DNA from: Butyrivibrio hungatei
GTDB taxonomy: Bacteria; Bacillota; Clostridia; Lachnospirales; Lachnospiraceae
Length of the DNA stretch: 64,000 nucleotides
Assembly: GCF_900101605.1 (NCBI RefSeq)
Contig: NZ_FMUR01000004.1
Span: forward strand, 62,001-126,000
Direction: 5' to 3'
The notes below the pieces were generated by a model. That model made no database searches. It was not told the DNA's origin and saw only the letters and a list, made by a program, of their open reading frames with translations. This document shows positions 35,847 through 43,744 of the stretch, piece by piece (the first letter of the stretch is position 1; each line of letters opens with the position of its first letter). Position numbers and translations under genes: made by a program.

Positions 35847-36179
35847 TTATTTGAACGGTGTCTCTATAGCTGTGCGATAGAGCTTTCCTTCATAATCAAT
35901 ATTTATCATCTTGATCTTAACTCCGAAAAGATCGTGCATCTCATTTTCATAGATAAAAGCACAAGGAAAAATACTTGTGATACTTGAAATCTCATTATCT
36001 TCGGGAAGTGTGATCTTAAGCTGCTTAACTTCGAGATCTTTTCCGAATGTATAAATAAGTTCAAAAGCATCAGGTATTCTTGTTGCGCATTGCTGCATAA
36101 GATGATATCCGTCAAACTTAAGCTTCTGAGACTCGTCAATGACATTCTCAGGATTAACATTTACAAACTCGGTATTCAT
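35847..36179 (-). CDS. echD: Ech hydrogenase subunit EchD (NuoC-like)
   Basis: A 110-residue cofactor-free subunit matching the short NuoC-like EchD. The C-terminal AFIYENEMHDLFGVKIKMINIDYEGKLYRT resembles the ERE-xDxFG-I signature of NuoC/30-kDa subunits. It sits between the small and large subunits, as in complex I. The ATG overlaps the echC stop by 4 bases. Confidence 0.85.
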   Translation of the reverse strand: MNTEFVNVNPENVIDESQKLKFDGYHLMQQCATRIPDAFELIYTFGKDLEVKQLKITLPEDNEISSITSIFPCAFIYENEMHDLFGVKIKMINIDYEGKLYRTAIETPFK

Positions 36180-36865
36180 TGCTTATTGTCTCCTTTCTCA
36201 GCATTTGTTGCGGTAGTAGCCGGAGCACCTGTATTCGCGGCGGGTGCAGCATTCTGAGCCGCAGCGGGAGCTGCAGGCTTGGGAACAGGCTTTGCAGAAG
36301 CTTTGATCTTTTCTTCCGCCTGCTCTCTGAGAGCTTCCTCAGTAAGAACCGCATCATACTGATCTGCAGGATTATAGTCTTCTTCTGTCATATGAACAGC
36401 CATCTTGCTGTAGTCTACAGTACAATATCCGGCCTTCATTGACTGTTTTAACTTCTTCTTCTTTTCTTCAAGGATTCCAACCGCCTTAACAACGCCCTGA
36501 ATAAGAGCTTCAGGTCTAACGGCACATCCGGGAACATATACGTCAACAGGAACAATCTTGTCGGCGCCGCCCAAAATGTTATAACACTCCTTGAAGATTC
36601 CGCCGTCGCATGCACATATTCCGCAAGCAACAACAACCTTAGGATCGGGCATCATATTATAAAGCTGTCTTACGACAGGCGCCGTCTGCGCATTCATTCC
36701 TCCCGTAAGAAGGAGCACATCGGCATGCTTGGGATTACCCGTATTTATAATTCCGAATCTCTCCACATCATAGAGCGGAGTCATCGTAGCCAAAACTTCT
36801 ATATCACAGCCGTTACAGCTAGATCCGTCATAATGTAACACCCATGGTGATTTTGATATTTTCAT
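36176..36865 (-). CDS. echC: Ech hydrogenase small subunit EchC (NuoB-like) with long Ala/Pro tail
   Basis: A 229-residue small subunit. The first ~145 residues hold the proximal [4Fe-4S] ligands: Cys17 and Cys20 (SSCNGCDIEVLA), the CGICACDGG segment and VPGCAVRPEALI. It relays electrons from EchF to the [NiFe] site in EchE. EchC proteins usually stop near residue 150. Here a further ~80 residues follow: an acidic/charged part (MTEEDYNPADQYDAVLTEEAL) and then an Ala/Pro/Asn-rich tail (PVPKPAAPAAAQNAAPAAN) that looks disordered. Confidence 0.92.
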   Translation of the reverse strand: MKISKSPWVLHYDGSSCNGCDIEVLATMTPLYDVERFGIINTGNPKHADVLLLTGGMNAQTAPVVRQLYNMMPDPKVVVACGICACDGGIFKECYNILGGADKIVPVDVYVPGCAVRPEALIQGVVKAVGILEEKKKKLKQSMKAGYCTVDYSKMAVHMTEEDYNPADQYDAVLTEEALREQAEEKIKASAKPVPKPAAPAAAQNAAPAANTGAPATTATNAEKGDNKQ

Positions 36866-36882
36866 TGTTCTTTCCCTTCTTC

Positions 36883-37752
36883 TTATTTCAATACATTAAG
36901 AATAAGCAAATTTGTACCTGCAAAAATCAATATAACCGACCAGGTAACCTTAAGCATTGTCATATACTTAACTCTGGGGAACAGGTTATCGATAAATGTC
37001 TCCAGGAAGAATACAACGCTGCAGGCTATCACTGCTCCAAGAATACTGACAGGTGCAGAAGTAACAAAGAACATTCCGACAATACCCATCATAAGTACCA
37101 CGTCATACCACTCCGCGATCTCCACAAGTGCAAGATTTCCGCCCGAAAGATCGGTTGTAAGACCTTTTACCATCTCCTGATGCATATGATGCGAGGTACT
37201 GAGATCAAAAGGTGATTTTCTGAGCTTGATCAAAAGTACAAATACAAATCCGACAAAGAATCCCGGAATCTGTACAATAGCAGGAACATCAGCCTTTGCC
37301 AGTTCATTTACCATAAAGCTTCCGTTTGCGTAATAAAATCCGATGGCAACCAAAAGAGTCATGGGCTCATAGCACATCATCTGCAAAAGTTCACGCTGAG
37401 CGCCCATGATGCTGTATGGTCCGTTGGTTGAAAAAGCCGCAAGGACCATAACCACTTCAGACATGGAAAGCGCAAAAAATACCAAAAGCATATCTCCGCC
37501 CGCGAAGAACAATGCACCTGTAAAAATGGTAAATATAAGATAACTTGTAACGAACAGTACCTGAATACTGTTTACAACGGTTGTCTGCTTGCTCATCAGC
37601 TTAGCTACATCATAGAAAGGCTGAAAAAGCGGTGGGCCCTGTCTTCCCTGCATACGGGCAGAAAATACTCTGTCGATTCCGGAAAGAAGGCCTCCTAAAA
37701 CAGGTGCCAGAAGAATATATAATAAAACTCTCAATATCATATAAATATCCAT
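36883..37752 (-). CDS. echB: Ech hydrogenase membrane subunit EchB (NuoH-like)
   Basis: A 289-residue integral membrane protein with about eight hydrophobic segments. FSARMQGRQGPPLFQPFYDVAKLM is the NuoH signature at the quinone-site-like region, and LRKSPFDLSTSHHMHQEMVKG is the matching later loop. It links the soluble hydrogenase module to the antiporter-like EchA. The ATG at 37752 shares its A with the echA stop (TAATG); the in-frame extension to 37818 lies inside echA and is not family-like. Confidence 0.92.
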   Translation of the reverse strand: MDIYMILRVLLYILLAPVLGGLLSGIDRVFSARMQGRQGPPLFQPFYDVAKLMSKQTTVVNSIQVLFVTSYLIFTIFTGALFFAGGDMLLVFFALSMSEVVMVLAAFSTNGPYSIMGAQRELLQMMCYEPMTLLVAIGFYYANGSFMVNELAKADVPAIVQIPGFFVGFVFVLLIKLRKSPFDLSTSHHMHQEMVKGLTTDLSGGNLALVEIAEWYDVVLMMGIVGMFFVTSAPVSILGAVIACSVVFFLETFIDNLFPRVKYMTMLKVTWSVILIFAGTNLLILNVLK

Positions 37753-39677
37753 TAGATAGCACCTCCGACAACAACAATAAGCATAACGGCAACAAGAACG
37801 GTTGCAACATAAATACAAGGCTTTAAGAATTTCTTTTCGCCAAAGATTTCATCCATGTACCAGTTAGACATATAAAGTGCTCTTTCCTTACCGAAAGAAT
37901 CTATATAATGTCTGTCATCTCCCGCATTTACACCGGCAACGTAAGACATTGTCATCTTACTGTTTTTACCGATGGAAAGGAATCTGGATCCGATTGGAAT
38001 AATAAATACCATCGCAACCATGATCATCATAATGATGACATCGCTTCCGCCGATAACATCGGGGATATTTGTATGATAAGCCTCATCGAGAATAGGCTGG
38101 ATCATATTTCCCGACATCCAGGGGAAAGCAAAACACATAACAACTATCATTGTCGTAAGAGGTAAAATAGATACCATCTCACTTCTGGGAGTTATATCTT
38201 CAAGTTCAAATGACTGGTGAATTACCGCACAGATCTTGCCAAGCCACTTAGCCCAGTAGAACAATGTGCTTCCCGATCCGAATACAAGGAAAAGAACAAG
38301 CCAAACAGAACCCGAATCAACGAAAGATTTAAGTGCAGCCCACTTGGAAACAAGCATTCCAAAGGGTGCCATAAACATTCCGCAAATACCGATTATCATG
38401 ATAAATGCAAGTCTGGGAAGTTTGATTATAAGTCCGTGCATATCCTCAATATCACGGCTTCCCATACAGTTTTCTATATCTCCCACCGTCTGGAACAGGA
38501 GTGACTTTGAAACGGCATGGAACAAAACGAGCATAACAGCCGCCCATACACCTTCGGTAGTACCTGTTCCCGCACAAGCGGTAATAAGTCCGAGATTGGA
38601 AATAGTCGAATAAGCAAGTACCTTCTTACCGTCACTGACAGTGATCGCAAGAAGCGATGCAGCAAAGAAAGTAAATCCACCAATAACGGTGATCATGATT
38701 CCCGTAAGAGTTCCGTACATTACAGGTGCAAGTCTTATAAGCATATATACGCCAATCTTAACCATCGTTGCAGAGTGCAAAAGCGCACTTGAAGGTGTAG
38801 GCGCAACCATCGCTCCCAAAAGCCATCTTGAGAACGGGAACTGAGCACTCTTTGTAAGAGCTGCAAATGCAAATAAGGTAACGGGAACAATAATTGAACC
38901 GGCTGCCTGCGGTGTGATCTGGCTCAGATTGGAAATTCCGAGAACCATGTTGCAGTACATAAGTCCTGCAGCGAATCCGCATCCACCGAGAAGATTCATC
39001 CAAAGAGCCCTAAATGAATTATTTACGGCCTCTTCCGTTCTTGTATATCCGATCATTAAGAATGAACATACGCTTGTGATCTCCCAGAAGAAATAGATAA
39101 ATCCAAGATTATCTGATGAAATAAGTCCGAACATTGCACCGAGAAATACAAACATAAGTGCAAGGAAATATCCGGAACGATCTTCAACATCCGTGTGATG
39201 ATGATGGTAATCCTTCATATAACCTGATGCATAAATACAGATAAGAATTCCTACAAAACCAACGATCAAATACATTACGGCAGCAAATGTATCAATCCTG
39301 ATGCAGGTATTTCCTTCGATTGCCTTATGAGTCAGATCCATCCATAAAACCGGGATCGTTCCCACAAGTGAAAAAAGAATTGCATAATACTTCTTGTACT
39401 TGATACTAAGAAAACATACAAGTACCATTAAGAAGACTTCCCCACAAAGAATTGCCTTTTCAGGAATCTCTGCATGTTCAAGATATACAAATTTAGATGT
39501 ATCACCGGACAAAAGAACATTGACGGCAACATAAACAGCAACGCCCATGATAGCCAGACCGCCCATCATGATAAGCAGGCTTCTAAACATGCTGGCATGC
39601 TTAAACAAAGAAATTATGATTGCCATACAAAAGGGAAATAGGATCAGAAAATAAACTAAATTCAAAAAATTTGCCAA
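37752..39677 (-). CDS. echA: Ech hydrogenase antiporter-like subunit EchA (NuoL-like)
   Basis: A 641-residue membrane protein of the NuoL/MrpA type that moves H+ or Na+. Key features are the proton_antipo_M core around residues 110-420 (LMFVFLGAMFGLISSDNLGFIYFFWEITS with the conserved Glu, FPFSRWLLGAMVAPTPSSALLHSATMVKIG with Lys/His) and a long C-terminal membrane extension. Start: a TTG at 39677 has AAAGGGG eight bases upstream and begins right at the first membrane helix (ANFLNLVYFLILFPF). ATG 39701 and TTG 39713 are also in frame but have poorer sites, and all give the same mature core. Confidence 0.9.
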   Translation of the reverse strand: MANFLNLVYFLILFPFCMAIIISLFKHASMFRSLLIMMGGLAIMGVAVYVAVNVLLSGDTSKFVYLEHAEIPEKAILCGEVFLMVLVCFLSIKYKKYYAILFSLVGTIPVLWMDLTHKAIEGNTCIRIDTFAAVMYLIVGFVGILICIYASGYMKDYHHHHTDVEDRSGYFLALMFVFLGAMFGLISSDNLGFIYFFWEITSVCSFLMIGYTRTEEAVNNSFRALWMNLLGGCGFAAGLMYCNMVLGISNLSQITPQAAGSIIVPVTLFAFAALTKSAQFPFSRWLLGAMVAPTPSSALLHSATMVKIGVYMLIRLAPVMYGTLTGIMITVIGGFTFFAASLLAITVSDGKKVLAYSTISNLGLITACAGTGTTEGVWAAVMLVLFHAVSKSLLFQTVGDIENCMGSRDIEDMHGLIIKLPRLAFIMIIGICGMFMAPFGMLVSKWAALKSFVDSGSVWLVLFLVFGSGSTLFYWAKWLGKICAVIHQSFELEDITPRSEMVSILPLTTMIVVMCFAFPWMSGNMIQPILDEAYHTNIPDVIGGSDVIIMMIMVAMVFIIPIGSRFLSIGKNSKMTMSYVAGVNAGDDRHYIDSFGKERALYMSNWYMDEIFGEKKFLKPCIYVATVLVAVMLIVVVGGAI

Positions 39678-39717
39678 GGTGTTCGCCCCTTTCACATACA
39701 TACTCACGAGCAACTCA

Positions 39718-40008
39718 TTACTTCATAAATTTCTCGATGGCATCATTTAACTCAACGATAGCCTCTTCATCACCATCTGAAACTGCATGAACGATACAAT
39801 GGCTTATGTGCTCTTTAAGTATCTCCTTGCCTGCTCCATTGATTGCTGCGCGTACGGCTGCCAGTTGTACGAGCACTTCGGTGCAATCCCTGTCATCCTC
39901 AACCATCCTTTTAACAGACTCAAGATGTCCGATTGCCTTGGAAAGTCTGTTTACAATAGCCTTCATCTTCTCAGGATCATGATGATGTTTATGGGTATGA
40001 GAACTCAT
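39718..40008 (-). CDS. CsoR-family metal-sensing repressor heading the ech-hyp operon
   Basis: A 96-residue all-helical DUF156 repressor. Metal ligands match the C-H-C set of this family: Cys42 (RDCTEVLVQLAAVRAAIN), His67 and Cys71 (EHISHC), with the 25- and 4-residue spacing of CsoR and InrS. The N-terminus is unusually His-rich (His4, 6, 8, 9, 10). CsoR binds Cu(I) with the triad alone; the nickel sensor InrS uses the triad plus an N-terminal His. Position as first gene of a [NiFe]-hydrogenase operon makes nickel the more likely signal, by inference. The ATG has TTTGGAGG upstream. Confidence 0.85.
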   Translation of the reverse strand: MSSHTHKHHHDPEKMKAIVNRLSKAIGHLESVKRMVEDDRDCTEVLVQLAAVRAAINGAGKEILKEHISHCIVHAVSDGDEEAIVELNDAIEKFMK

Positions 40009-40090
40009 AAAACCTCCAAATAAATATATGTATTGTTATTTTTTTAACTTGTCTCCGGTCAAAAAATAAATCTACATATATTTTTACCAA

Positions 40091-40123
40091 ATTATATTAT
40101 ATTCCTTCTAAAAAAAATTACAA
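40091..40123 (-). promoter_or_regulatory. Candidate promoter of the csoR-ech-hyp operon
   Basis: Minus-strand TTGTAA (40118-40123) and TATAAT (40096-40101) with 16-base spacing; a second overlapping TATAAT is at 40091-40096. The leader to the regulator ATG is about 80 nt and very A/T-rich. No classic CsoR-type GC-rich operator was found in it. Confidence 0.5.
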
Positions 40124-40129
40124 TAAAGA

Positions 40130-40573
40130 TTATCTTACATTACCGATAATCTTATGTAAAAGACTGTATAAGGTAGCCGCTTCTTCTTCTGTGAGCTTTA
40201 CACAGCTTCCTATCTTGGCAGGAATTGTAGCGGCTTTTTCTCTTAATTTCATACCGGAATCGGTGATGGAAACAACAAGATTTCTCTCGTCCTTTTCAGA
40301 CCTCTCTCTCGTTATATACCCCTTGCTCTCAAGCTTTTTAAGAACAGGCGTAAGTGTTCCCGAGTCAAGATACAGACTTTCTCCAAGAGTCTTTACATTG
40401 ACGCACTTCTTCTCCCACATGACCATCATTGTAATATACTGGGTATATGTCAGATCGATCTCGTCAAGATGGGGCTTGTACTTTCTGATTATCTCTTTCG
40501 AACAAGCATACAATGGAAAGCATAATTGATTATCAAGTTTTAACGAATCATATTTGTTATTATTACAATTCAT
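40130..40573 (-). CDS. MarR-family regulator, OhrR-like peroxide sensor
   Basis: A 147-residue winged-helix regulator. NQLCFPLYACSKEIIRKYKPHLDEIDLTYTQYITMMVMWE is the OhrR-type N-terminus, in which Cys18 corresponds to the reactive Cys oxidised by organic hydroperoxides. The wing SGTLTPVLKKLESKGYITRERSEKDERNLVV is typical MarR. No ohr gene is next to it, so its target may be elsewhere. The ATG at 40573 has GGAG seven bases upstream; the TTG at 40585 has none. An extended -10 (TGATATAAT) lies upstream near 40610-40620. Confidence 0.8.
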   Translation of the reverse strand: MNCNNNKYDSLKLDNQLCFPLYACSKEIIRKYKPHLDEIDLTYTQYITMMVMWEKKCVNVKTLGESLYLDSGTLTPVLKKLESKGYITRERSEKDERNLVVSITDSGMKLREKAATIPAKIGSCVKLTEEEAATLYSLLHKIIGNVR

Positions 40574-40645
40574 AACAATCTCCAAAAAATTTTATACTAT
40601 TTAATCATATATCATTATATCACAACAGCGATTAAGCGTTCATTT

Positions 40646-40692
40646 AAAAAAAAGAAAAAACCCGTGAAAATCTCTTGAATTTTCACGGGTTA
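40646..40692 (-). terminator. Terminator of minCDE
   Basis: Minus strand AACCCGTGAAAAT and ATTTTCACGGGTT form a perfect 13-pair stem around TCAAGAG, followed by TTTTTTC and more T. It begins 10 bases after the minE stop. Confidence 0.92.
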
Positions 40693-40701
40693 CAATACCG
40701 A

Positions 40702-40983
40702 TCAAGGCTTTGAATTATGATTCATATTTTTGATGGGAATGTTTGCATAAAGAGCCGGTGCGGATTTACCGCCGTTATCTTCAGCATCGAGACTTGTAAT
40801 ATTGATGTCAATTCCATCCATATCTATCTCGGCATATTTCGAAAGCACTTCTATGATATCGCTTCTGATTTTTTGCATAAGCTCAGGTGAGCAAGATGCT
40901 CTGTCCGAAACTAAAACAAGCTTCAGTCTATCCTTAGCTATATCACTTGAAGATTTCTTTTTGAAAAAATCAGTGATTTTCAT
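40702..40983 (-). CDS. minE: Cell division topological specificity factor MinE
   Basis: A 93-residue MinE. The N-terminal amphipathic and MinD-binding part (MKITDFFKKKSSSDIAKDRLKLVLVSDR) is followed by the dimerisation domain (ELMQKIRSDIIEVLSKYAEID, INIT). It stimulates the MinD ATPase and drives Min oscillation in organisms that use MinE. Presence of MinE, rather than only DivIVA, is a feature of many Clostridia. Last gene of minCDE. Confidence 0.92.
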   Translation of the reverse strand: MKITDFFKKKSSSDIAKDRLKLVLVSDRASCSPELMQKIRSDIIEVLSKYAEIDMDGIDINITSLDAEDNGGKSAPALYANIPIKNMNHNSKP

Positions 40984-40998
40984 AACTTTGCCCCCTTA

Positions 40999-41778
40999 TC
41001 ACTTTTTCTTAAACCAAGAAAAAAGTCCTCTCTTGGCTTCAAGGTCAAGAAATGGAACCTGCTCGCCTGTAATTCTGCGACAGATGTTCATATAAGCCTG
41101 TCCTGCAAGTGAGTTGTCTCCTACCAGCGGTTCACCGTTATTAGTTGCAACAACAATACTCTCATCATCAGGAACCTGACCTATAAGCTCAATAGCAAGA
41201 ATATCAATGACGTCATCTGCTGACATCATGTCACCTCTCTTGACCATTTCAGGGCGAAGTCTGTTTACTATGAGATGAGTCTTTTTAATCTCGTTTGCTT
41301 CAAGAAGACCGATGATCCTGTCGGCATCACGTACAGCCGACACCTCAGGTGTTGTAACAACAAGTGCTCTGTCGGCACCTGCGATGGCATTCTTGAATCC
41401 CTGTTCAATACCTGCAGGACAATCCAAAATAATATAATCATAATCCTGCTTAAGTTCATCAGTAAGCTTCTTCATTTGCTCAGGAGTAACGCTTGTCTTG
41501 TCCTTAGTCTGTGCTGCGGGCAAAAGAAAAAGATTCTCATATCTCTTATCTCTGATAAGCGCCTGCTTGATCTTGCAGTTACCTTCAATAACATCAACAA
41601 GGTTATAAACAATTCTGTTCTCGAGTCCCAAAACAACATCAAGGTTACGAAGTCCTATATCCGTATCGATAAGAACAACCTTCTTGTTCAGCTTTGCAAG
41701 GCCCGTTCCGATATTAGCGGAACTTGTAGTTTTACCTACGCCACCTTTTCCCGATGTTATAACTATAACTTCTCCCAT
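40999..41778 (-). CDS. minD: Septum site-determining ATPase MinD
   Basis: A 259-residue ParA-type ATPase with the deviant Walker A ITSGKGGVGKTTSSANIG, DTDIGLRNLDVVLGLENR and ILDCPAGIEQGF. The C-terminal amphipathic membrane helix is present (KRGLFSWFKKK). It recruits MinC to the membrane and is released by MinE. It starts 12 bases after minC. Confidence 0.96.
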   Translation of the reverse strand: MGEVIVITSGKGGVGKTTSSANIGTGLAKLNKKVVLIDTDIGLRNLDVVLGLENRIVYNLVDVIEGNCKIKQALIRDKRYENLFLLPAAQTKDKTSVTPEQMKKLTDELKQDYDYIILDCPAGIEQGFKNAIAGADRALVVTTPEVSAVRDADRIIGLLEANEIKKTHLIVNRLRPEMVKRGDMMSADDVIDILAIELIGQVPDDESIVVATNNGEPLVGDNSLAGQAYMNICRRITGEQVPFLDLEAKRGLFSWFKKK

Positions 41779-41790
41779 AGTTTCCTCCGT

Positions 41791-42546
41791 TTACATATTA
41801 AATTGTCTCAAAAAAGAAGATCCGTAAACACTCTTCACAATGTGACCGTTTTCGATATAAGCAACTTCAGGCTCATTCTCAGTCACAGAAGGTTTCTTTC
41901 TTCCAAGTTTGAGTTTGGCACTTTTTTCAGATTCAGGCGATATTGCGATAGAATCCGCAATTCTGACCTGCAAAGGGTTGAGACCAAGTGCCATTACTAC
42001 AGCATCCTTATCACCACCTGCACCGGCAAATGCATTGCCTCGCAGTTCTCCCAGGATAAAAATGCTTCCATAGGAGATTACGTTAGCACCGGGCTTAACG
42101 TCTCCCAATATAACAATACTTTGTTCGCAGGAAATATCCTGACCGGATCGTAAGCTGCCCTTATATATAAGCGCGCTGTTCTGATCCACATTAACTACAC
42201 TGTCTGCCTTCTTGTTCGTATTGACCTCAGGATCAACATTATCGTTTGAAGCGGCGACATCTTCAAATTTCCTCTGAATATCCGACTCTTCGTCAATAAT
42301 ACATGTAATTGTAAGCATTGAATTATCTTTGATACTCTTTAGAACTTCATCTTCTTCCGATTCAGAGAGCTTTCTGCCTCTGATGATCATCCCCATGTTA
42401 TTTTTTCCGAGAAAAGAAGATGCTTCCTTGAATTTCTCGCCAACTTCCTTGATAAGCGTTGAAAAATCGACCTCGGGATCCAAAACAAGAATAATGCCAG
42501 ACCTTGTACCCTTAATTGTAACTAACTGACTCAATGTTTGATTCAC
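41791..42546 (-). CDS. minC: Septum site-determining protein MinC
   Basis: About 251 residues. The N-terminal FtsZ-binding domain (VTIKGTRSGIILVLDPEVDFSTLIKEVGEKF, FLGKNNMGMIIRGRKLSESE) and the C-terminal beta-helix (LIYKGSLRSGQDISCEQSIVILGDVKPGANVISYGSIFILGELRG) are clear. MinC with MinD blocks FtsZ rings away from mid-cell. The GTG at 42546 has AAAGG just upstream and starts NQTLSQLVTIKG. The in-frame extension to 42693 runs through the promoter region and the tsf terminator and is rejected. Confidence 0.92.
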   Translation of the reverse strand: MNQTLSQLVTIKGTRSGIILVLDPEVDFSTLIKEVGEKFKEASSFLGKNNMGMIIRGRKLSESEEDEVLKSIKDNSMLTITCIIDEESDIQRKFEDVAASNDNVDPEVNTNKKADSVVNVDQNSALIYKGSLRSGQDISCEQSIVILGDVKPGANVISYGSIFILGELRGNAFAGAGGDKDAVVMALGLNPLQVRIADSIAISPESEKSAKLKLGRKKPSVTENEPEVAYIENGHIVKSVYGSSFLRQFNM

Positions 42547-42563
42547 CCAACCTTTATAAAAAT

Positions 42564-42582
42564 CTATACTACAACAGTATAG
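42564..42582 (-). promoter_or_regulatory. Perfect inverted repeat over the minC promoter
   Basis: CTATACT - 5 bases - AGTATAG is a perfect 7-bp inverted repeat 18 bases upstream of the minC start. On the minus strand one arm contains TATACT, a plausible -10, so the repeat would overlap the promoter and could be an operator. A good -35 is not obvious. Confidence 0.4.
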
Positions 42583-42662
42583 GCTATTTTTGTAAAAAAT
42601 TAAAGATATCAAAGCCCATTTATGCCAAAGGTTTGTTGGGCAAATTATATGATTTTCTACCG

Positions 42663-42695
42663 AAAAAATGAGCTCCGGAAATCCGAAGCTCATTT
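42663..42695 (-). terminator. Terminator of rpsB-tsf
   Basis: Minus strand ATGAGCTTCGGA / CCGGAGCTCAT stem with a TTT loop and a following T-run, 15 bases after the tsf stop. Confidence 0.82.
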
Positions 42696-42710
42696 AATAA
42701 TCTAATATTA

Positions 42711-43664
42711 TTAGTTGAGACCGGCAGCCTGCTTAGCAACTTCCTCAGCGAAGTTCTCGTTCTTCTTCTCGATACCTTCACCTGTCTCGAAACGTACGAA
42801 TCTCTTGATAGAGAACTTAGCGTTATTGTCCTTAGCAACCTTAGCGATGTACTGGCCAACTGTCTGCTTTCCATCCTCAGCCTTTACGAATACCTGCTCA
42901 TTAAGGCAGATTTCCTTAAGCTCCTTGTTAAGACGTCCGATAAGCATCTTCTCGATGATCTCCTGAGGCTTTCTCTTTCCTTCAGGAAGCTCCTCGTTCT
43001 CCTTCATAGCCTGAGCAAGAAGAATCTCCTTCTCGTGATCTCTGTACTCCTGAGAAACATCATCAGTTGAAACATACTTGGGATTAAGAGCTGCAACCTG
43101 CATAGCTACGTTCTTAACTGCTTCCTTGATATCGTCATTTACAACATCTGTATCAGCCTCAACGATAACAGAAATTCTTCCGTTTCCGTGTACGTAAGGA
43201 ACTACAATACCGTTTGATGCAACAACCTTCTCGAAACGTCTGATGCTGAGCTTTTCGCTGATAACAGCTGTGATCTCAACAAGAGCATCATTTACAGTCT
43301 TAGACTCATCAAGGTTCCACTTCTCAGCGAGGAATGCATCAAGATCCTTGGAATCTGAATTTACTGCCTGCTGAGCAACTGCCTCAACAAAGCTCTGGAA
43401 CTTCTCGTTCTGTGCAACGAAGTCTGTCTCTGAGTTAACTTCTACAACTGCTGCTGTCTTATCATCCTTAAGAACAACTCTTGTAAGACCTTCTGCAGCG
43501 ATTCTGCTGGCCTTCTTCTCAGCCTTCATGATTCCGTTCTTTCTAAGGAATTCTACTGCCGCATCCATATCTCCGTTAGTTTCTGTAAGAGCCTTCTTGC
43601 ATTCCATCATTCCTGCACCGGTAGACTCACGCAATTCTTTAACCATTGCTGCTGTGATAGCCAT
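42711..43664 (-). CDS. tsf: Elongation factor Ts
   Basis: A 317-residue EF-Ts that exchanges GDP for GTP on EF-Tu. The N-terminal UBA-like part ITAAMVKELRESTGAGMMECKKALTETNGDMDAAVEFLRKNG is diagnostic, and EVNSETDFVAQNEKFQSFV and the core helices follow. The C-terminal VAKDNNAKFSIKRFVRFETGEGIEKK is typical. Second gene of rpsB-tsf. Confidence 0.97.
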   Translation of the reverse strand: MAITAAMVKELRESTGAGMMECKKALTETNGDMDAAVEFLRKNGIMKAEKKASRIAAEGLTRVVLKDDKTAAVVEVNSETDFVAQNEKFQSFVEAVAQQAVNSDSKDLDAFLAEKWNLDESKTVNDALVEITAVISEKLSIRRFEKVVASNGIVVPYVHGNGRISVIVEADTDVVNDDIKEAVKNVAMQVAALNPKYVSTDDVSQEYRDHEKEILLAQAMKENEELPEGKRKPQEIIEKMLIGRLNKELKEICLNEQVFVKAEDGKQTVGQYIAKVAKDNNAKFSIKRFVRFETGEGIEKKNENFAEEVAKQAAGLN

Positions 43665-43690
43665 GTGTATTTTCCTCCGTTTTTATAATA

Positions 43691-43716
43691 GCAGCCAACC
43701 ATAAATGATTGGCTGC
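43691..43716 (-). promoter_or_regulatory. Intergenic hairpin between rpsB and tsf
   Basis: GCAGCCAA and TTGGCTGC form a perfect stem around a 10-base A/T-rich loop in the 80-base gap, without a T-run. It may be a processing or partial attenuation element that sets the S2 to EF-Ts ratio. Confidence 0.45.
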
Positions 43717-43744
43717 GACAATTTAGTTCAAAGTTATCAATCTA

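Noticed and set aside
39718..40008. Reading the CsoR-family gene simply as a copper regulator
   Set aside because: The Cys/His/Cys triad fits copper, but there is no copper exporter or chaperone nearby, the N-terminus is His-rich, and the operon makes a nickel enzyme. Kept open as an alternative.
41275..42153. Long plus-strand open frame (292 codons) across minD/minC
   Set aside because: It is antisense to two certain genes, has a composition unlike a real protein here (rich in Arg, Ser, Asn, Cys) and no SD.
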